Shown one piece after another: positions 1 to 9,022 of a DNA stretch of 64,000 nucleotides; position 1 is the first letter of the stretch; every line of letters begins with the position of its first letter. The notes below the pieces were generated by a model, which had not been told where the DNA came from, did not search any database, and saw only the letters and a list, made by a program, of their open reading frames with translations. This stretch comes from Chloroflexota bacterium (GTDB lineage Bacteria; Chloroflexota; UBA11872; VXOZ01). Position numbers and translations under genes: made by a program. The stretch lies in the NCBI GenBank assembly GCA_958295775.1, contig CATQHC010000002.1, positions 324,915-388,914 of the forward strand, read 5' to 3'.

Positions 1-392
1 AGCTTTCCCAGCGAGAGCAGCCGGTGGCGGCATTTGGGGAGTTTCGCTGGCCCACACAAGGCATCATTACGCAATACTACCATGGGCGGCATCTCGCTCT
101 AGATATTGGGAATCGAGTAGGAACGGCAATTGTTGCCGCGGACGCCGGGCAAGTAGTATTCGCGGGTTGGAGCCCGATTGGCTACGGCAATCGCATCGTA
201 ATCAATCACGGCAACGGCTGGGTTACTACGTACAACCACTTGAGCACGTTCTCTGTGACGGTCGGCGATTTCGTGAAAGCCGGTGAGACGATCGGCGGTA
301 TGGGCAACACAGGATACTCTAGCGGCCCGCATCTGCACTTTGAGGTGCTGTACAACAACCGATTCAGAGACCCGTTGAGCGTTCTCAGTTGA
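1..392 (+). CDS. M23 family metallopeptidase, C-terminal part (5' end outside window)
   Basis: The open frame runs in from before base 1, so only the catalytic end of the protein is seen. It is a lysostaphin/LytM-type zinc endopeptidase domain that cuts peptidoglycan cross-bridges outside the cytoplasmic membrane. Visible metal and catalytic motifs are HLALDIG (the HxxxD ligand pair), the YNHLS histidine and the HLHFEV signature near the end. The glycine-rich β-sheet core (GYGNRIVINHGNGW) is intact. A GTG at position 24 is in frame but has no reason to be the true start, because the frame stays open upstream. N-terminal signal, coiled-coil or LysM domains, common in this family, would lie outside the window. 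Confidence 0.9.
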   Translation, partial: LSQREQPVAAFGEFRWPTQGIITQYYHGRHLALDIGNRVGTAIVAADAGQVVFAGWSPIGYGNRIVINHGNGWVTTYNHLSTFSVTVGDFVKAGETIGGMGNTGYSSGPHLHFEVLYNNRFRDPLSVLS

Positions 393-484
393 ACGATGGT
401 GTTGAGACGAATTGTGCGACACGTGCTACCTTGCCTGCCACTGTGGCATCACCGCTCCTGTAGCAGCATCTTCTTTCCAATGCA

Positions 485-1228
485 ATGACGAGTGGTCAGA
501 CGCATTCCCCTCCGCACCCCGTCAAGATCGCGCCTTCAGTGCTTGCCGCGGACTTTGGCAACTTGGCAGAGAATGTGACGGCTGCCCATGCCGCTGGCGC
601 CCACTATCTTCACTTTGATGTCATGGATGCCCACTTTGTGCCCAACCTCAGCTTTGGACCGGCGGTGATTCACAGCGTGCGGCATGCATCGACGCGCGTC
701 TTCGACGTGCACCTCATGGTTTCCGAGCCGCTCCGTCATTTCGACCTTTTTATTGGCAGTTCTGGGGACCTCTTTACTCTGCACGTCGAGGCCTGCGCCG
801 ATATAAAGGGAACAATCCAGGCATTCCGCCGCGCCAAGAAGCGTGTTGGATTGGCGATCAAGCCAGGTACGGCGGTGGAAACGCTCTTTCCCTATCTTCC
901 CGAGCTTGATCTGGCCTTAGTCATGACTGTGGAGCCCGGTTGGGGAGGACAATCGTTCATGCCGGAAATGCTGGAAAAGGTCCGAGTGCTGCGCCGCGAA
1001 ATTGATCGGCAAGGCCTTGACGTGAGGCTTCAGGTTGACGGCGGCATCAATTCGGAGACGGCAATTGAGTCGGCCGCAGCGGGGGCCGACGTGTTGGTCG
1101 CCGGTTCGTCTATTTTTGCGCAAGACCGCACAATAGAGGAAGCCATGGGCCGCATGACGTCTGCCTTGGCACGGTCCGGCTATCCTGTCGCACCCCTTGC
1201 TGGCGAGGAACAACGCGCAACTACCTAA
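485..1228 (+). CDS. rpe: Ribulose-phosphate 3-epimerase
   Basis: A 247-residue TIM-barrel enzyme that interconverts ribulose 5-phosphate and xylulose 5-phosphate in the pentose phosphate/Calvin pathways. The N-terminal KIAPSVLAADFGNL strand, the metal-binding HFDVMDAHFVPNLSFG loop, VHLMVSEP, the VEPGWGGQSFMP phosphate-binding/active-site loop and the C-terminal QVDGGIN plus AGSSIF phosphate loop are all present in order. The length is slightly above the usual 220-230 residues because of short extensions at both ends. ATG at 485 is chosen as the first start; no strong Shine-Dalgarno sequence precedes it. It stands 92 bases after the peptidase gene on the same strand. Confidence 0.95.
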   Translation: MTSGQTHSPPHPVKIAPSVLAADFGNLAENVTAAHAAGAHYLHFDVMDAHFVPNLSFGPAVIHSVRHASTRVFDVHLMVSEPLRHFDLFIGSSGDLFTLHVEACADIKGTIQAFRRAKKRVGLAIKPGTAVETLFPYLPELDLALVMTVEPGWGGQSFMPEMLEKVRVLRREIDRQGLDVRLQVDGGINSETAIESAAAGADVLVAGSSIFAQDRTIEEAMGRMTSALARSGYPVAPLAGEEQRATT

Positions 1229-1647
1229 CAGCGCTGAGTTCGGTTCGTGCGGAAACAGACCTCCAGAGGGCAAGCGCTGTGCGGTCTTGCTCTCATCGGG
1301 TTCTGGCGAATCGTGGTACATGGGGCAGAGTGAAGAGGATACGGTCTCGTTCCGACAACAGGCGTGTACAGTGCCTTTCCATCTCAGTTGCGTGTTTCAA
1401 TCCGGTCTGTTTCACTAAGACGGGAGCGGGGGCAAGCGCAACGAACACTGAGCGGACGAGACCGACGGGTCCACTGTCGCAAGGCTTTACCAGTGAATCC
1501 AATGGGTTGCACCAAAGTTCGCAGCTTCCCTGGCAGCGTTCCCTGCAAGAAATGCGCGAGTGATTGGCAGTATCTCAATTCCAGACACTTGGTTCTCAGG
1601 TTGAACATTGACACAACAGGGTGGCACACCCGGAAAGGCATGGTTGG
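1229..1647. other. Intergenic region, 419 bases
   Basis: Several short overlapping frames occur on both strands, but none shows family motifs, a good ribosome-binding site or a composition like the neighbours. No convincing terminator or repeat was seen. It presumably contains the promoter of the oxidoreductase gene that follows. Confidence 0.5.
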
Positions 1648-2718
1648 ATGCTGAAATTCGGTGTATTTGGCTACGGCATGATTGCAGACGTGCATGTTGA
1701 AGGGCTGGCCCACATTGAGGGTGTGGAAGTGGTTGCGGTCTGCGGTCCACGGGAAGCTGGCGCGCGGGAATTTGCCGACAAATTCGGAATCGAGAACGTG
1801 TTTACGAACCCCGACCACCTGCTCGCGCTGGATGACCTCGACGGCGTGCTGGTGGACACGCCCGACGTCTTTCACCATGACTTGGTCGTGCGCTCGGCCC
1901 GTGCGGACAAGCACATTTTCTGCGAGAAGCCCTTGGCGGTCACCGTAGAAGAGGCGCGGGAGATGTACGAAGCGGCGAAGGCGGCGAATCTCCGCACGGT
2001 CGTGGGTTTTTCAAATCGCTGGAATACGGCCGCGAACAACATCCGCAGGCTCATCGAGGACGACGTGATTGGTGAGGTCGTGCATGTGCACTCGCAGAGC
2101 CTCAATACTGCGCTTGTGCGCTCCGAAAAGCCGCGCTTTACGTGGCGCACCGACGCGAAGCGCACCGGCACGGGCATTCTAGGAGACCTGGGCTCGCACC
2201 ACATCGATCTCGTGCACTTTCTGGTCGGTGACATTACTGACGTCTGTGCCAATATGAAGACGTTTACGCCACAGGTCTTTGACGACGATGGCACGCCCCA
2301 TGCACATGATCTCGATGACGATACGATAGTTCTCATGCAAGTCGCGAACGGCGCACACGGAACGCTCGGCCTGAGCAGGCTCGGTTCCGTGCAATCCAAT
2401 TACCCGGTGGGTAGGCGCCACGCCATGATCAACGGGCGTAAGGGCGGCATTCTCTACGAGAACGGTCAGGGCTGGCTCTTCATGCCCGGGCAGGAAGGCG
2501 AGCCAATTCCAGGTGAGCCGCCCACAGTGGACAAGGGCCATGGCGGTCAGCTCTTAGCGGGCGGGACGCGTCAAATGGAGACGTTTGTGCAGTCCGTGCG
2601 CGAAGACCGTGAGATATTGCCAACCTTTACTGAGGGACTGAAGACCCAGGAGGTCCTCCACGCGGTGGTTGAGTCTTCGAAGAGTCGTTCCTGGGTTGAG
2701 GTGCGGCGCGTGGGCTGA
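1648..2718 (+). CDS. Gfo/Idh/MocA family NAD(P)-dependent oxidoreductase
   Basis: A 356-residue dehydrogenase of the glucose-fructose oxidoreductase/inositol dehydrogenase superfamily. The N-terminal Rossmann fold shows FGVFGYGMIADVHVEGL. The family marker HIFCEKPLAVT follows, and after it comes the mixed α/β substrate domain with GDLGSHHIDLVHFLVGD, which supplies the usual catalytic histidine and aspartate region. The natural substrate (sugar, inositol or a related polyol) cannot be told from sequence. The frame opens at 1621 with GTG, but ATG at 1648 is preferred because GGAAAGG sits about ten bases upstream and the Rossmann strand then starts at residue 2. The next gene, a creatininase-family hydrolase, lies 93 bases downstream on the same strand. 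Confidence 0.9.
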   Translation: MLKFGVFGYGMIADVHVEGLAHIEGVEVVAVCGPREAGAREFADKFGIENVFTNPDHLLALDDLDGVLVDTPDVFHHDLVVRSARADKHIFCEKPLAVTVEEAREMYEAAKAANLRTVVGFSNRWNTAANNIRRLIEDDVIGEVVHVHSQSLNTALVRSEKPRFTWRTDAKRTGTGILGDLGSHHIDLVHFLVGDITDVCANMKTFTPQVFDDDGTPHAHDLDDDTIVLMQVANGAHGTLGLSRLGSVQSNYPVGRRHAMINGRKGGILYENGQGWLFMPGQEGEPIPGEPPTVDKGHGGQLLAGGTRQMETFVQSVREDREILPTFTEGLKTQEVLHAVVESSKSRSWVEVRRVG

Positions 2719-2811
2719 TCTCCAGTGTTCGGCACACTTGGCGGGGGCAGTGCCAATCCAAAGAACAGACATAGTTAAGCGCCTTGCGCATTAGAAAGGG
2801 CGATACATCCC

Positions 2812-3621
2812 ATGCCTAACTTTCGCTATGAAGAGCTCAAGTCACCTGAGGTAGGTGAAGCCTCGTTGCAGGATCCGGTAGTCGTGTTGCCGATAGGCAC
2901 CATGGAGCAGCATGGCCCGCACATGCCGCTGATGGTGGACTACATTATTCCGCAGCGCATCGCCAATGACGTTGCCGAGCAGTTGACACCCAACGTCATA
3001 GTGATGCCGCCGGTGGTGTATTCATTCAACGAGCATCACATGGACTTTCCGGGCACGATTGCCATCAATATGTACACGATTATCGACTACGTCGCACAAA
3101 TTGGCTTTAGTCTCGCGCACCATGGCTTTCGGCACATCGTGCTCCTCAACGGCCACGGCAGCAACGTGCCGGTGATGGACCTCGCGATGCGCCGCATCAA
3201 CAACGAGAGCTCAGCGATTAGTGTCTTGGCCAATTACTGGGCGCTTATTCGGGCTGAAGATTTGACGTGGGACCGCGAGTCGCACGGTGTGAGCCACCAT
3301 GCGGATGAAGATGAAACTTCCCTCATGCTCTACCTCTATCCTGACCTGATAGACATGAGCAAGGCGGTGCGCACTGTCGAAGAGGTCCAGCAGAGCGAGC
3401 ACATCTGGGGCGCCTGGCCGGCGAACACCCGCATTCACTACCAGGAGTTCTTTAGCCGGAACACGTCCACCGGCATTCAGGGCGACCCCACTGGCGCCAG
3501 TGCCGAAAAGGGCGAGGTCCTGTACAAAGCGGCAGTAAAACGAACGGCGGACTTCCTGGTGGAATTTCGCTCTCGCGAAATCCGTCCGCAACGTGACTTT
3601 CACCCCAAACCCGCTGGTTAG
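2812..3621 (+). CDS. Creatininase family amidohydrolase
   Basis: A 269-residue cytoplasmic metal-dependent hydrolase of the creatinine amidohydrolase/FAPy-deformylase/MftE family. Metal-binding landmarks are PIGTMEQHGPHMPLMVD (Glu, His and Asp ligands), LLNGHGSN in place of the common NGHGGN, and SHHADEDETSLML in the position of the HAGexETS motif. Family members open cyclic or formyl-amide bonds; the real substrate here is unknown. It follows the Gfo/Idh/MocA gene and may be part of a short transcription unit for an unknown small-molecule pathway. ATG at 2812 gives the expected N-terminus. Confidence 0.88.
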   Translation: MPNFRYEELKSPEVGEASLQDPVVVLPIGTMEQHGPHMPLMVDYIIPQRIANDVAEQLTPNVIVMPPVVYSFNEHHMDFPGTIAINMYTIIDYVAQIGFSLAHHGFRHIVLLNGHGSNVPVMDLAMRRINNESSAISVLANYWALIRAEDLTWDRESHGVSHHADEDETSLMLYLYPDLIDMSKAVRTVEEVQQSEHIWGAWPANTRIHYQEFFSRNTSTGIQGDPTGASAEKGEVLYKAAVKRTADFLVEFRSREIRPQRDFHPKPAG

Positions 3622-4009
3622 GGTGGTCTGCCGCGGTCCTTTGGAACACGGCCTGAATGGGGTCAGCGCGCCGCGTACGAGTGCGCCGCGCACCGCGTCA
3701 CCAGCCGGCAAACCGTATCCGGGAAGCCATCGAAGAGCTTGAGAAGGACTTCAGCAGCAGGGCATCGTGCCCATTCGTGCTTAGTGCTTCGGTTTACTCA
3801 GCACGAGTTTGTCGAAGCATGAACGGGTGCCTCTAGTGGCTGCCAGATTCGTTCATCCTGCGACATGTTCAGGGCGAACGGAGTGAGGAACTCTCGAGCG
3901 GGTCACTAGCAATCTCGAGAGGCGAAAATGGGAAGTCGAGTCTCCCACCGGGGTGTTTGCTAAGGATAGTCTTTTCAATTGGAGACCGGCTTTGGCCGAG
4001 ACCTGCTGA
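3622..4009. other. Intergenic region with degraded palindromic repeat copy
   Basis: This gap between two convergent genes has no believable gene. At about 3806-3882 there are two arms (TTTGTCGAAGCATGAACGG, and a CGTTCATCCTG…AGGGCGAACGG stretch) resembling the palindromic repeat at 33664-33724, but with mismatches and a rearranged order. It looks like an old, decayed copy of that dispersed element. Confidence 0.5.
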
Positions 4010-4771
4010 TTAAATTACCGCAATTTGCCCGCCGTCAACGACCAGCGCGTGGCCGGTTACATAGCGGCTCAGGTCGCTCGCGAGGAAGACCGCGCAGTCG
4101 GCCACTTCTTCAGGTTCTCCAACTCGGCGGAAAGGCACACGCTTCAAGTACTCGGTTATCCAAGCCTCGTCGTCGATGCTTTCGATCGTAAGCGGTGTGC
4201 GAATGTAGCCCGGCGCAAGGCAATTCACAGTTATTTCGTGCTTTGCCAGGTCAATGGCAGCGCTCTTGGTGAGCAGCGTAACCGCGCCCTTTGAGGTATT
4301 GTAGGCGGCCAACTCCTCTTCACCCATGAGGCCGTTTACGGAAGACATATTGATGATGCGGCCGCCGTTGCCCTGTTTTACCATCTGCCGGGCAGCTACT
4401 TGATCGCAGATGTAGACTCCGTGCATGTTGACCGCGGCGACCCGATGCCAGTCGTCGTCCTCGATGTCCACGAAGTCGTGCTCCATGGCTATGCCGGCAA
4501 TCGCGGCCATAATGTCGAGCTTGCCGAAGCCCTCGACAGCGCGCGCCACAGTTGCTTCCACGTCAGCGCGTTGCGTGACATCGCACCGATGAGTTACAAA
4601 CGCAGAACTGAAATCGCTGGCACGCGCTGCGGTTTCTTCTAGCCCTGCCAGGTTCAGGTCGGCGCCAAGGACGTTTGCCCCTTCGCGCAAGAAGGCGAGG
4701 GCAATGGCCTGTCCAATACCGCTCGCGGCCCCGGTAACGATCGCAGACTTACCGACAAGAAGGTCCGGCAT
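4010..4771 (-). CDS. SDR family oxidoreductase
   Basis: A 253-residue classical short-chain dehydrogenase/reductase. Landmarks are AIVTGAASGIGQAIA (TGxxxGIG cofactor loop), the GADLNLAGL acidic residue at the end of β2 that favours NAD(H), NMSSVNGLM with the catalytic Ser, YNTSK (YxxxK catalytic pair) and the CLAPGYIRT loop. The C-terminal VTGHALVVDGGQ is typical of 3-oxoacyl-ACP-reductase-like and sugar dehydrogenase members. The substrate is not defined by sequence. ATG at 4771 follows a GGGGGAG ribosome-binding site with a spacing of about ten bases. The aminotransferase at 4953-6257 is upstream on the same strand with a 181-base gap. Confidence 0.92.
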   Translation of the reverse strand: MPDLLVGKSAIVTGAASGIGQAIALAFLREGANVLGADLNLAGLEETAARASDFSSAFVTHRCDVTQRADVEATVARAVEGFGKLDIMAAIAGIAMEHDFVDIEDDDWHRVAAVNMHGVYICDQVAARQMVKQGNGGRIINMSSVNGLMGEEELAAYNTSKGAVTLLTKSAAIDLAKHEITVNCLAPGYIRTPLTIESIDDEAWITEYLKRVPFRRVGEPEEVADCAVFLASDLSRYVTGHALVVDGGQIAVI

Positions 4772-4952
4772 GATGGTTTACTCCCCCGCAAGTGCTTGTG
4801 TACATACGTCTATTTGTGACATTTGAAGATGAGGAATTGGTCTTGGAGCAAGCGTACGTGTGAAGCACGAGTCCCCAGAATACAACCCCACCCGTGCAAG
4901 GACCGGACTATTGTTCAATTGCACCATGGTGCCAAACAATGACTGTGTATCG

Positions 4953-6257
4953 CTATGGCGCCTCCAGCGCTTGGGCAACTGCGTCTACGGTCAGGCGCAC
5001 ATCTTCCTCTGTGTGTGCCGCGGAAACGTACCAGCGGCCTGAAGGTATCGTGCGCACGCCGTGACTAATGAGTTTGCCTTGGAATGCCGCATATTTGTCT
5101 TCATCGCAGGCCCAATTGTCGCGAAACGTCGTCAGTTCCTGCTGCTCCGTAAACCACGCAAAGAAGACCGGCCCAATCCCTTGCACCAGCACTGACTGTC
5201 CGGCTGCCTGGGCGGCTTGCCGGATACCATCCATCAAGCTGAGGCCGATGGTCCGTACTTGATCGTACACAGCGCCGTTGTCGCGGGATAGCACGTCAAG
5301 AGTGGCATTGGCGGCGGCGAGGGTGATGGGATTGCCATTGTAGGTGCCGCCGTGCATGACGCCGTTGCCCACGAGTTCCATGATGTCGCGGCGGCCACCG
5401 AAGACACTCAACGGAAAGCCGTTCGCGACGGCCTTGCCCAAGGTAACCAGGTCAGGGGTGACACCAAGCAGGCCCTGCGCGCCGTGGAGATCGGCACGAA
5501 AGCCCGTTATGACCTCGTCGAAAATTAGTAGGCTGCTTGCGCGCGTGCAGATGTCGCGCAAGCCCTCCAAGAAGCCCGGCTTGGGCAAAATGAAGCCGCC
5601 ATTGCACATAATGGGTTCAGTTATCACGACAGCGACATGCTGTCCCTCGCGGTCCATCAGGCGTGAGAAGGCGTCCAAGTCATTCCAAGGGAGCACCAAG
5701 GTCTCGCCGGCTGCATGGGGAAGTTGCCCATTGCTACCGAGCACAGAACGCGGAAACGGCAATTCACCCGCTTCTTCCTCTGAATGGGGGTGATCGCTGA
5801 TGAGTTGGTCGTCCAGCCAGCCGTGATAATGGCCTTCAAAGCGTACGATCTTGGTGCGGCCGGTCCAGGCGCGGGCTAGGCGGAAGAGCGCGTGGTTGGC
5901 CTCGGAACCGCTGCCGCAGAAGCGCACCACGTCCATAGCAGGCATCAAAGCGCTTATTTTTTCAGCGACCTCAACCTCAATTTCGTGCTGCCCGCCGTAG
6001 GTCTGCCCCAAGGCAACCTGCCGCTGCACGGCTTCGACAAGCTCAGGGTGGCTATGCCCAAGGATGAGGGGACCATAGGCAGCGACGTAGTCGATATACT
6101 CATTGCCGTCCACGTCGAAGAGGCGTGACCCCTTGCCGTGGCTGAAGTAGAGGGGCGCGGGTCGCTCCTGCAAGCGAATATTACTGCTCACTCCGGCGGC
6201 AAGGTGCTTCCTTGCGCGTTGCCAAAGCCGTTCGGAGCGGGTTATCTTCTGCACCAC
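4953..6257 (-). CDS. Class III aminotransferase, glutamate-1-semialdehyde aminomutase-like
   Basis: A 434-residue PLP-dependent fold-type I enzyme closest in motif order to glutamate-1-semialdehyde 2,1-aminomutase and related aspartate aminotransferase family members. Landmarks are FCGSGSEANHALFRLAR, HYHGWLDD, LLIFDEVITGFR with the PLP-pyridine aspartate, and LGKAVANGFPLSVFGG containing the Schiff-base lysine. It need not be the tetrapyrrole enzyme: the context (SDR, NodB-like protein, Gfo/Idh and creatininase genes) suggests a catabolic or modifying aminotransferase instead. GTG at 6257 is preceded by GGAG at a suitable distance. Confidence 0.88.
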   Translation of the reverse strand: MVQKITRSERLWQRARKHLAAGVSSNIRLQERPAPLYFSHGKGSRLFDVDGNEYIDYVAAYGPLILGHSHPELVEAVQRQVALGQTYGGQHEIEVEVAEKISALMPAMDVVRFCGSGSEANHALFRLARAWTGRTKIVRFEGHYHGWLDDQLISDHPHSEEEAGELPFPRSVLGSNGQLPHAAGETLVLPWNDLDAFSRLMDREGQHVAVVITEPIMCNGGFILPKPGFLEGLRDICTRASSLLIFDEVITGFRADLHGAQGLLGVTPDLVTLGKAVANGFPLSVFGGRRDIMELVGNGVMHGGTYNGNPITLAAANATLDVLSRDNGAVYDQVRTIGLSLMDGIRQAAQAAGQSVLVQGIGPVFFAWFTEQQELTTFRDNWACDEDKYAAFQGKLISHGVRTIPSGRWYVSAAHTEEDVRLTVDAVAQALEAP

Positions 6258-6327
6258 TTACGTATCTCCTTCATCGCAAGGCAAGCCAGCGTTAACTGTA
6301 AGAATGTCTCATTCGTTAAGGCCAACG

Positions 6328-7545
6328 TCAGCGTGTGCTCACAGTGACACAGTAATTTCCCTGAGGGGCGTCCAGGATATGCTTGCCCGCGCCGCTTGAA
6401 ACCGACAGTGACGTCTCATCAGCGGCGCTCTCGACGTCTGCCACGGCCTCATACGGCTGTGCCGGACAGGTGATCGTTTGCTGTTTTTTCGTCCAATTGC
6501 GAAAGACTATAGTGTTGCCAAAGCGACGGGACGAAACGCCGCTATCCCAGAGTTGGCGTACCTCCGGCATAGTGAGAAACACGTTTGTGGGATGCTGCGT
6601 TTCAAGCCAGGAGAGGTATGCATCCCAGACCGCGAAGTTGTTGTCCACGTCGTCCGTGAACGCAGTGAAATTGCGGCGGTGACTGCTAATGAATGCCGGT
6701 CGATTGGCCTGCCAGGCTGCCTCGGTTTCTGCTTGCACGCGGGCAAGAATGTCCTCTTTATCGGCCGTATTGAACGGCTCAAAATCAATGGCGCGGCCGG
6801 CGTACCACAAGTCCGCGGCGGGAGAATGCTTGCCGGTGAGGTTCTCTCCCGTGGCGTCTGAGACTCCCACCCTTATTCCGATGCCGTGGTCTGCCCACGC
6901 AATTTCAGCCTCGTCGGAGTTTCGTACGCTCGCAGGCGGATAGCCGAATGTGCGAATGAAGTAGCTCATGGCTCCACGGACCCACTCCTTGCGTTCCGGC
7001 TCGGCCATGTCTTCATGCTCCGGCACGCGTTCACTCACCGTCTCACAGACGTACATATATTGAGCGAACATGCGCAGCGCCCGTGCTTCACCTGCGCGCA
7101 GTCGCTGGAGCCAGCGATGATGGCTGAAGTGATGTGTTCTGCCGTGATACTGGGGCGCCCACACGCCGCGCTCGATCCCTTCGCGCGCTTTGGCAACGAT
7201 GTCGCCGCGATCCCAGTTTTGGGAGACTCCCTGGTCGAAGCCTATGTCCACGTAGTGGCGAAATTCCCCAGTCCGAATGGCGTCGTAGTCGGGGCTGCCA
7301 ACAATGTAATAGGGTTCAAAGACAATGGGTAACCCGTCGCCGCTGTGGTGTGCCGCCAGGAGCGCGTACGTGCGTTCCAGGTCTTCTGGAGTTTCCAAGC
7401 TCCCCGAGGACCAACGTGTATGCATCAGTTCTTCGTCGCGGGTGGCATGATACGCGTCTTCGGTGGGCGCCCACGCATTCATGCCCCAGTCGTCACTCCA
7501 GACGACCACGGCGGGATGCTCCTGCCAATTCACCTTCGAACTCAT
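6328..7545 (-). CDS. Probable polysaccharide-deacetylase-like (NodB fold) protein
   Basis: A 405-residue protein with no signal peptide. Parts resemble the NodB/CE4 deacetylase fold: the N-terminal VVVWSDDWG stretch matches the SxDD-type metal strand, HGRTHHFSHH near residue 140 could supply the HxxxH metal ligands, and FGYPPASVRNSDE resembles the conserved FGYPPxxFR strand. The final 60 residues look like a small β-domain. Assignment is by motif resemblance only, and the enzyme could be a distant member acting on a small amide. ATG at 7545 is preceded by GAGG. The next gene on this strand, the aminotransferase ending at 4953, begins 70 bases after this gene's stop. Confidence 0.55.
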   Translation of the reverse strand: MSSKVNWQEHPAVVVWSDDWGMNAWAPTEDAYHATRDEELMHTRWSSGSLETPEDLERTYALLAAHHSGDGLPIVFEPYYIVGSPDYDAIRTGEFRHYVDIGFDQGVSQNWDRGDIVAKAREGIERGVWAPQYHGRTHHFSHHRWLQRLRAGEARALRMFAQYMYVCETVSERVPEHEDMAEPERKEWVRGAMSYFIRTFGYPPASVRNSDEAEIAWADHGIGIRVGVSDATGENLTGKHSPAADLWYAGRAIDFEPFNTADKEDILARVQAETEAAWQANRPAFISSHRRNFTAFTDDVDNNFAVWDAYLSWLETQHPTNVFLTMPEVRQLWDSGVSSRRFGNTIVFRNWTKKQQTITCPAQPYEAVADVESAADETSLSVSSGAGKHILDAPQGNYCVTVSTR

Positions 7546-7825
7546 GAGTTGAGCCTCTAATTTCCTCTCAACGGTAATACGTTCTTAGAGTTCCAAGCGG
7601 ATTGCACGCAATGAATTTCCAGCGATCCCTTTGGTCGATCAGAGCCAAGGCCGCAGTGCGCGGGAACTCTCCCATTTGCCACCGGCAGCGACACCTTCCA
7701 CGAAAGCCCTTCAGTTGTTGTCGCCAAAGTCAATCTGTATGCATGCTCGGCTGATGGGTAGTTTCAGCGATCCTCGCGACCGCGGAGCGCACCGGTTGTG
7801 CAGTTCAGGCGGGTTCGCCTTCGCC

Positions 7826-9022
7826 CTAGATCCAATCGATGAAATGGTACGCCCAAGGTGTGAAAGGAATTGCATCGCAGACCCGCTCAACCATCTGGGA
7901 ATTCGCGCCATAGGCGGTCACACTGCCATCGGAAAGGCGTGCGCGGAGGTCAAGCCTGCCGAGCAACCAGCGATGCAGCGTCTCCTCCTTCATTTCCAGA
8001 TTCAGCGTAGTCTGGCGGGTTTCAGGCTCGATGAGGAGGTACTCTTCCTGTGGGGTAGAGACGGTGAGAGCAGTATTGTGAAGATCGAATCTTGGAGCCC
8101 AATGCTTTGCGAAGAACTCCGACACGTCAATGACCTGACCCATGATAATGGTGCCGCGTGGATCAGCCAGGTAGCCGTTGGACTGGAACAGGGGCGCGAA
8201 TGGGTCGGCGTCAGTCACTTGAATGTCTACGCCGAGCTTGCGCTCGCCGGCAACAGAAGCCACGCCGGTAAGAACCCGCTGTGCAATGCTGAGGTCTGCG
8301 CCCAGGGTGGCCATCTCAAGCACGTCGGCCATGCCGTTGTGCCGTGTGGTGCGCACGCCGCAGATCGCGTAGCCCAAGAGTTCATCACTCTGAATGATGT
8401 GCACAAAAGAGAATTCAGTCGGAAACTCAGTATAGATCGACGATGCCAACGCTCTTTGCCAGTATTCTCCACGCCGTGCCGGAAAACCGCCAAAGCGTCC
8501 ATACGTGCTATTGAAAATTGCTTCAAGGCGCTCAAAATTCAGGAAAATCGACTCCTTGCCTGCCAACGTGACGCCGGGGGGCAAATAGCTGGTTTCCGGG
8601 GAGCCGTAGCGGTAGTGACGTGAGTATGCCAGATCGTAGTGGTCAGTGGTTGCGTAGAAGCGATAGCCATCACTTTGCTCATCGCCCCGGTAAACAAGAA
8701 GCGCATCGGCACGTCCAGCCAGAAACTGGCGGGCTTCAGCAATCATGCCTCTGCCAATGCCTTGACTGCGGAGCTCCTCGCGTGTGCCCACGGAGTTCTC
8801 AAACGCCGCCGTTATCGTAACTCCTGGCGCGATGGTGGTCTCGCGCAGAATGAGCGGTATTGCGCCCACCACTTCCCCTTCGAGCACGGCGATGGACGCC
8901 AACATCCCATCTCGTTCCCAGTCTTCCTGCGAAACTAGCGCTTCAGAAAACACCTCATTGCGCAGCGCCAATGCACTGAAGACATCCTCCGGCTGCATCT
9001 CACGATATTCGAGTCCTTCCAT
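7826..9022 (-). CDS. Eis-like GNAT family N-acetyltransferase
   Basis: A 398-residue protein laid out like Eis-type enzymes: an N-terminal GNAT domain, a second GNAT-like domain and a C-terminal sterol-carrier-like domain. The acetyl-CoA pyrophosphate loop is visible as EELRSQGIGRGMI (RxxGxG). The preceding strand FENSVGTREEL fits the family core. Eis enzymes acetylate amines on aminoglycosides and other substrates; whether this protein does so is unknown. A long open frame on the opposite strand (7631-8623) lacks family motifs and is judged a shadow. ATG at 9022 has only a weak ribosome-binding site. Confidence 0.8.
   Translation of the reverse strand: MEGLEYREMQPEDVFSALALRNEVFSEALVSQEDWERDGMLASIAVLEGEVVGAIPLILRETTIAPGVTITAAFENSVGTREELRSQGIGRGMIAEARQFLAGRADALLVYRGDEQSDGYRFYATTDHYDLAYSRHYRYGSPETSYLPPGVTLAGKESIFLNFERLEAIFNSTYGRFGGFPARRGEYWQRALASSIYTEFPTEFSFVHIIQSDELLGYAICGVRTTRHNGMADVLEMATLGADLSIAQRVLTGVASVAGERKLGVDIQVTDADPFAPLFQSNGYLADPRGTIIMGQVIDVSEFFAKHWAPRFDLHNTALTVSTPQEEYLLIEPETRQTTLNLEMKEETLHRWLLGRLDLRARLSDGSVTAYGANSQMVERVCDAIPFTPWAYHFIDWI

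Noticed and set aside
4953-6257. hemL (tetrapyrrole biosynthesis)
   Set aside because: The fold and motifs fit, but no heme-pathway neighbour is present and the context is catabolic, so only the family is claimed.
7631-8623. 330-residue plus-strand frame
   Set aside because: It lies opposite the GNAT gene, which carries real family motifs; this frame has none and only reflects codon bias.
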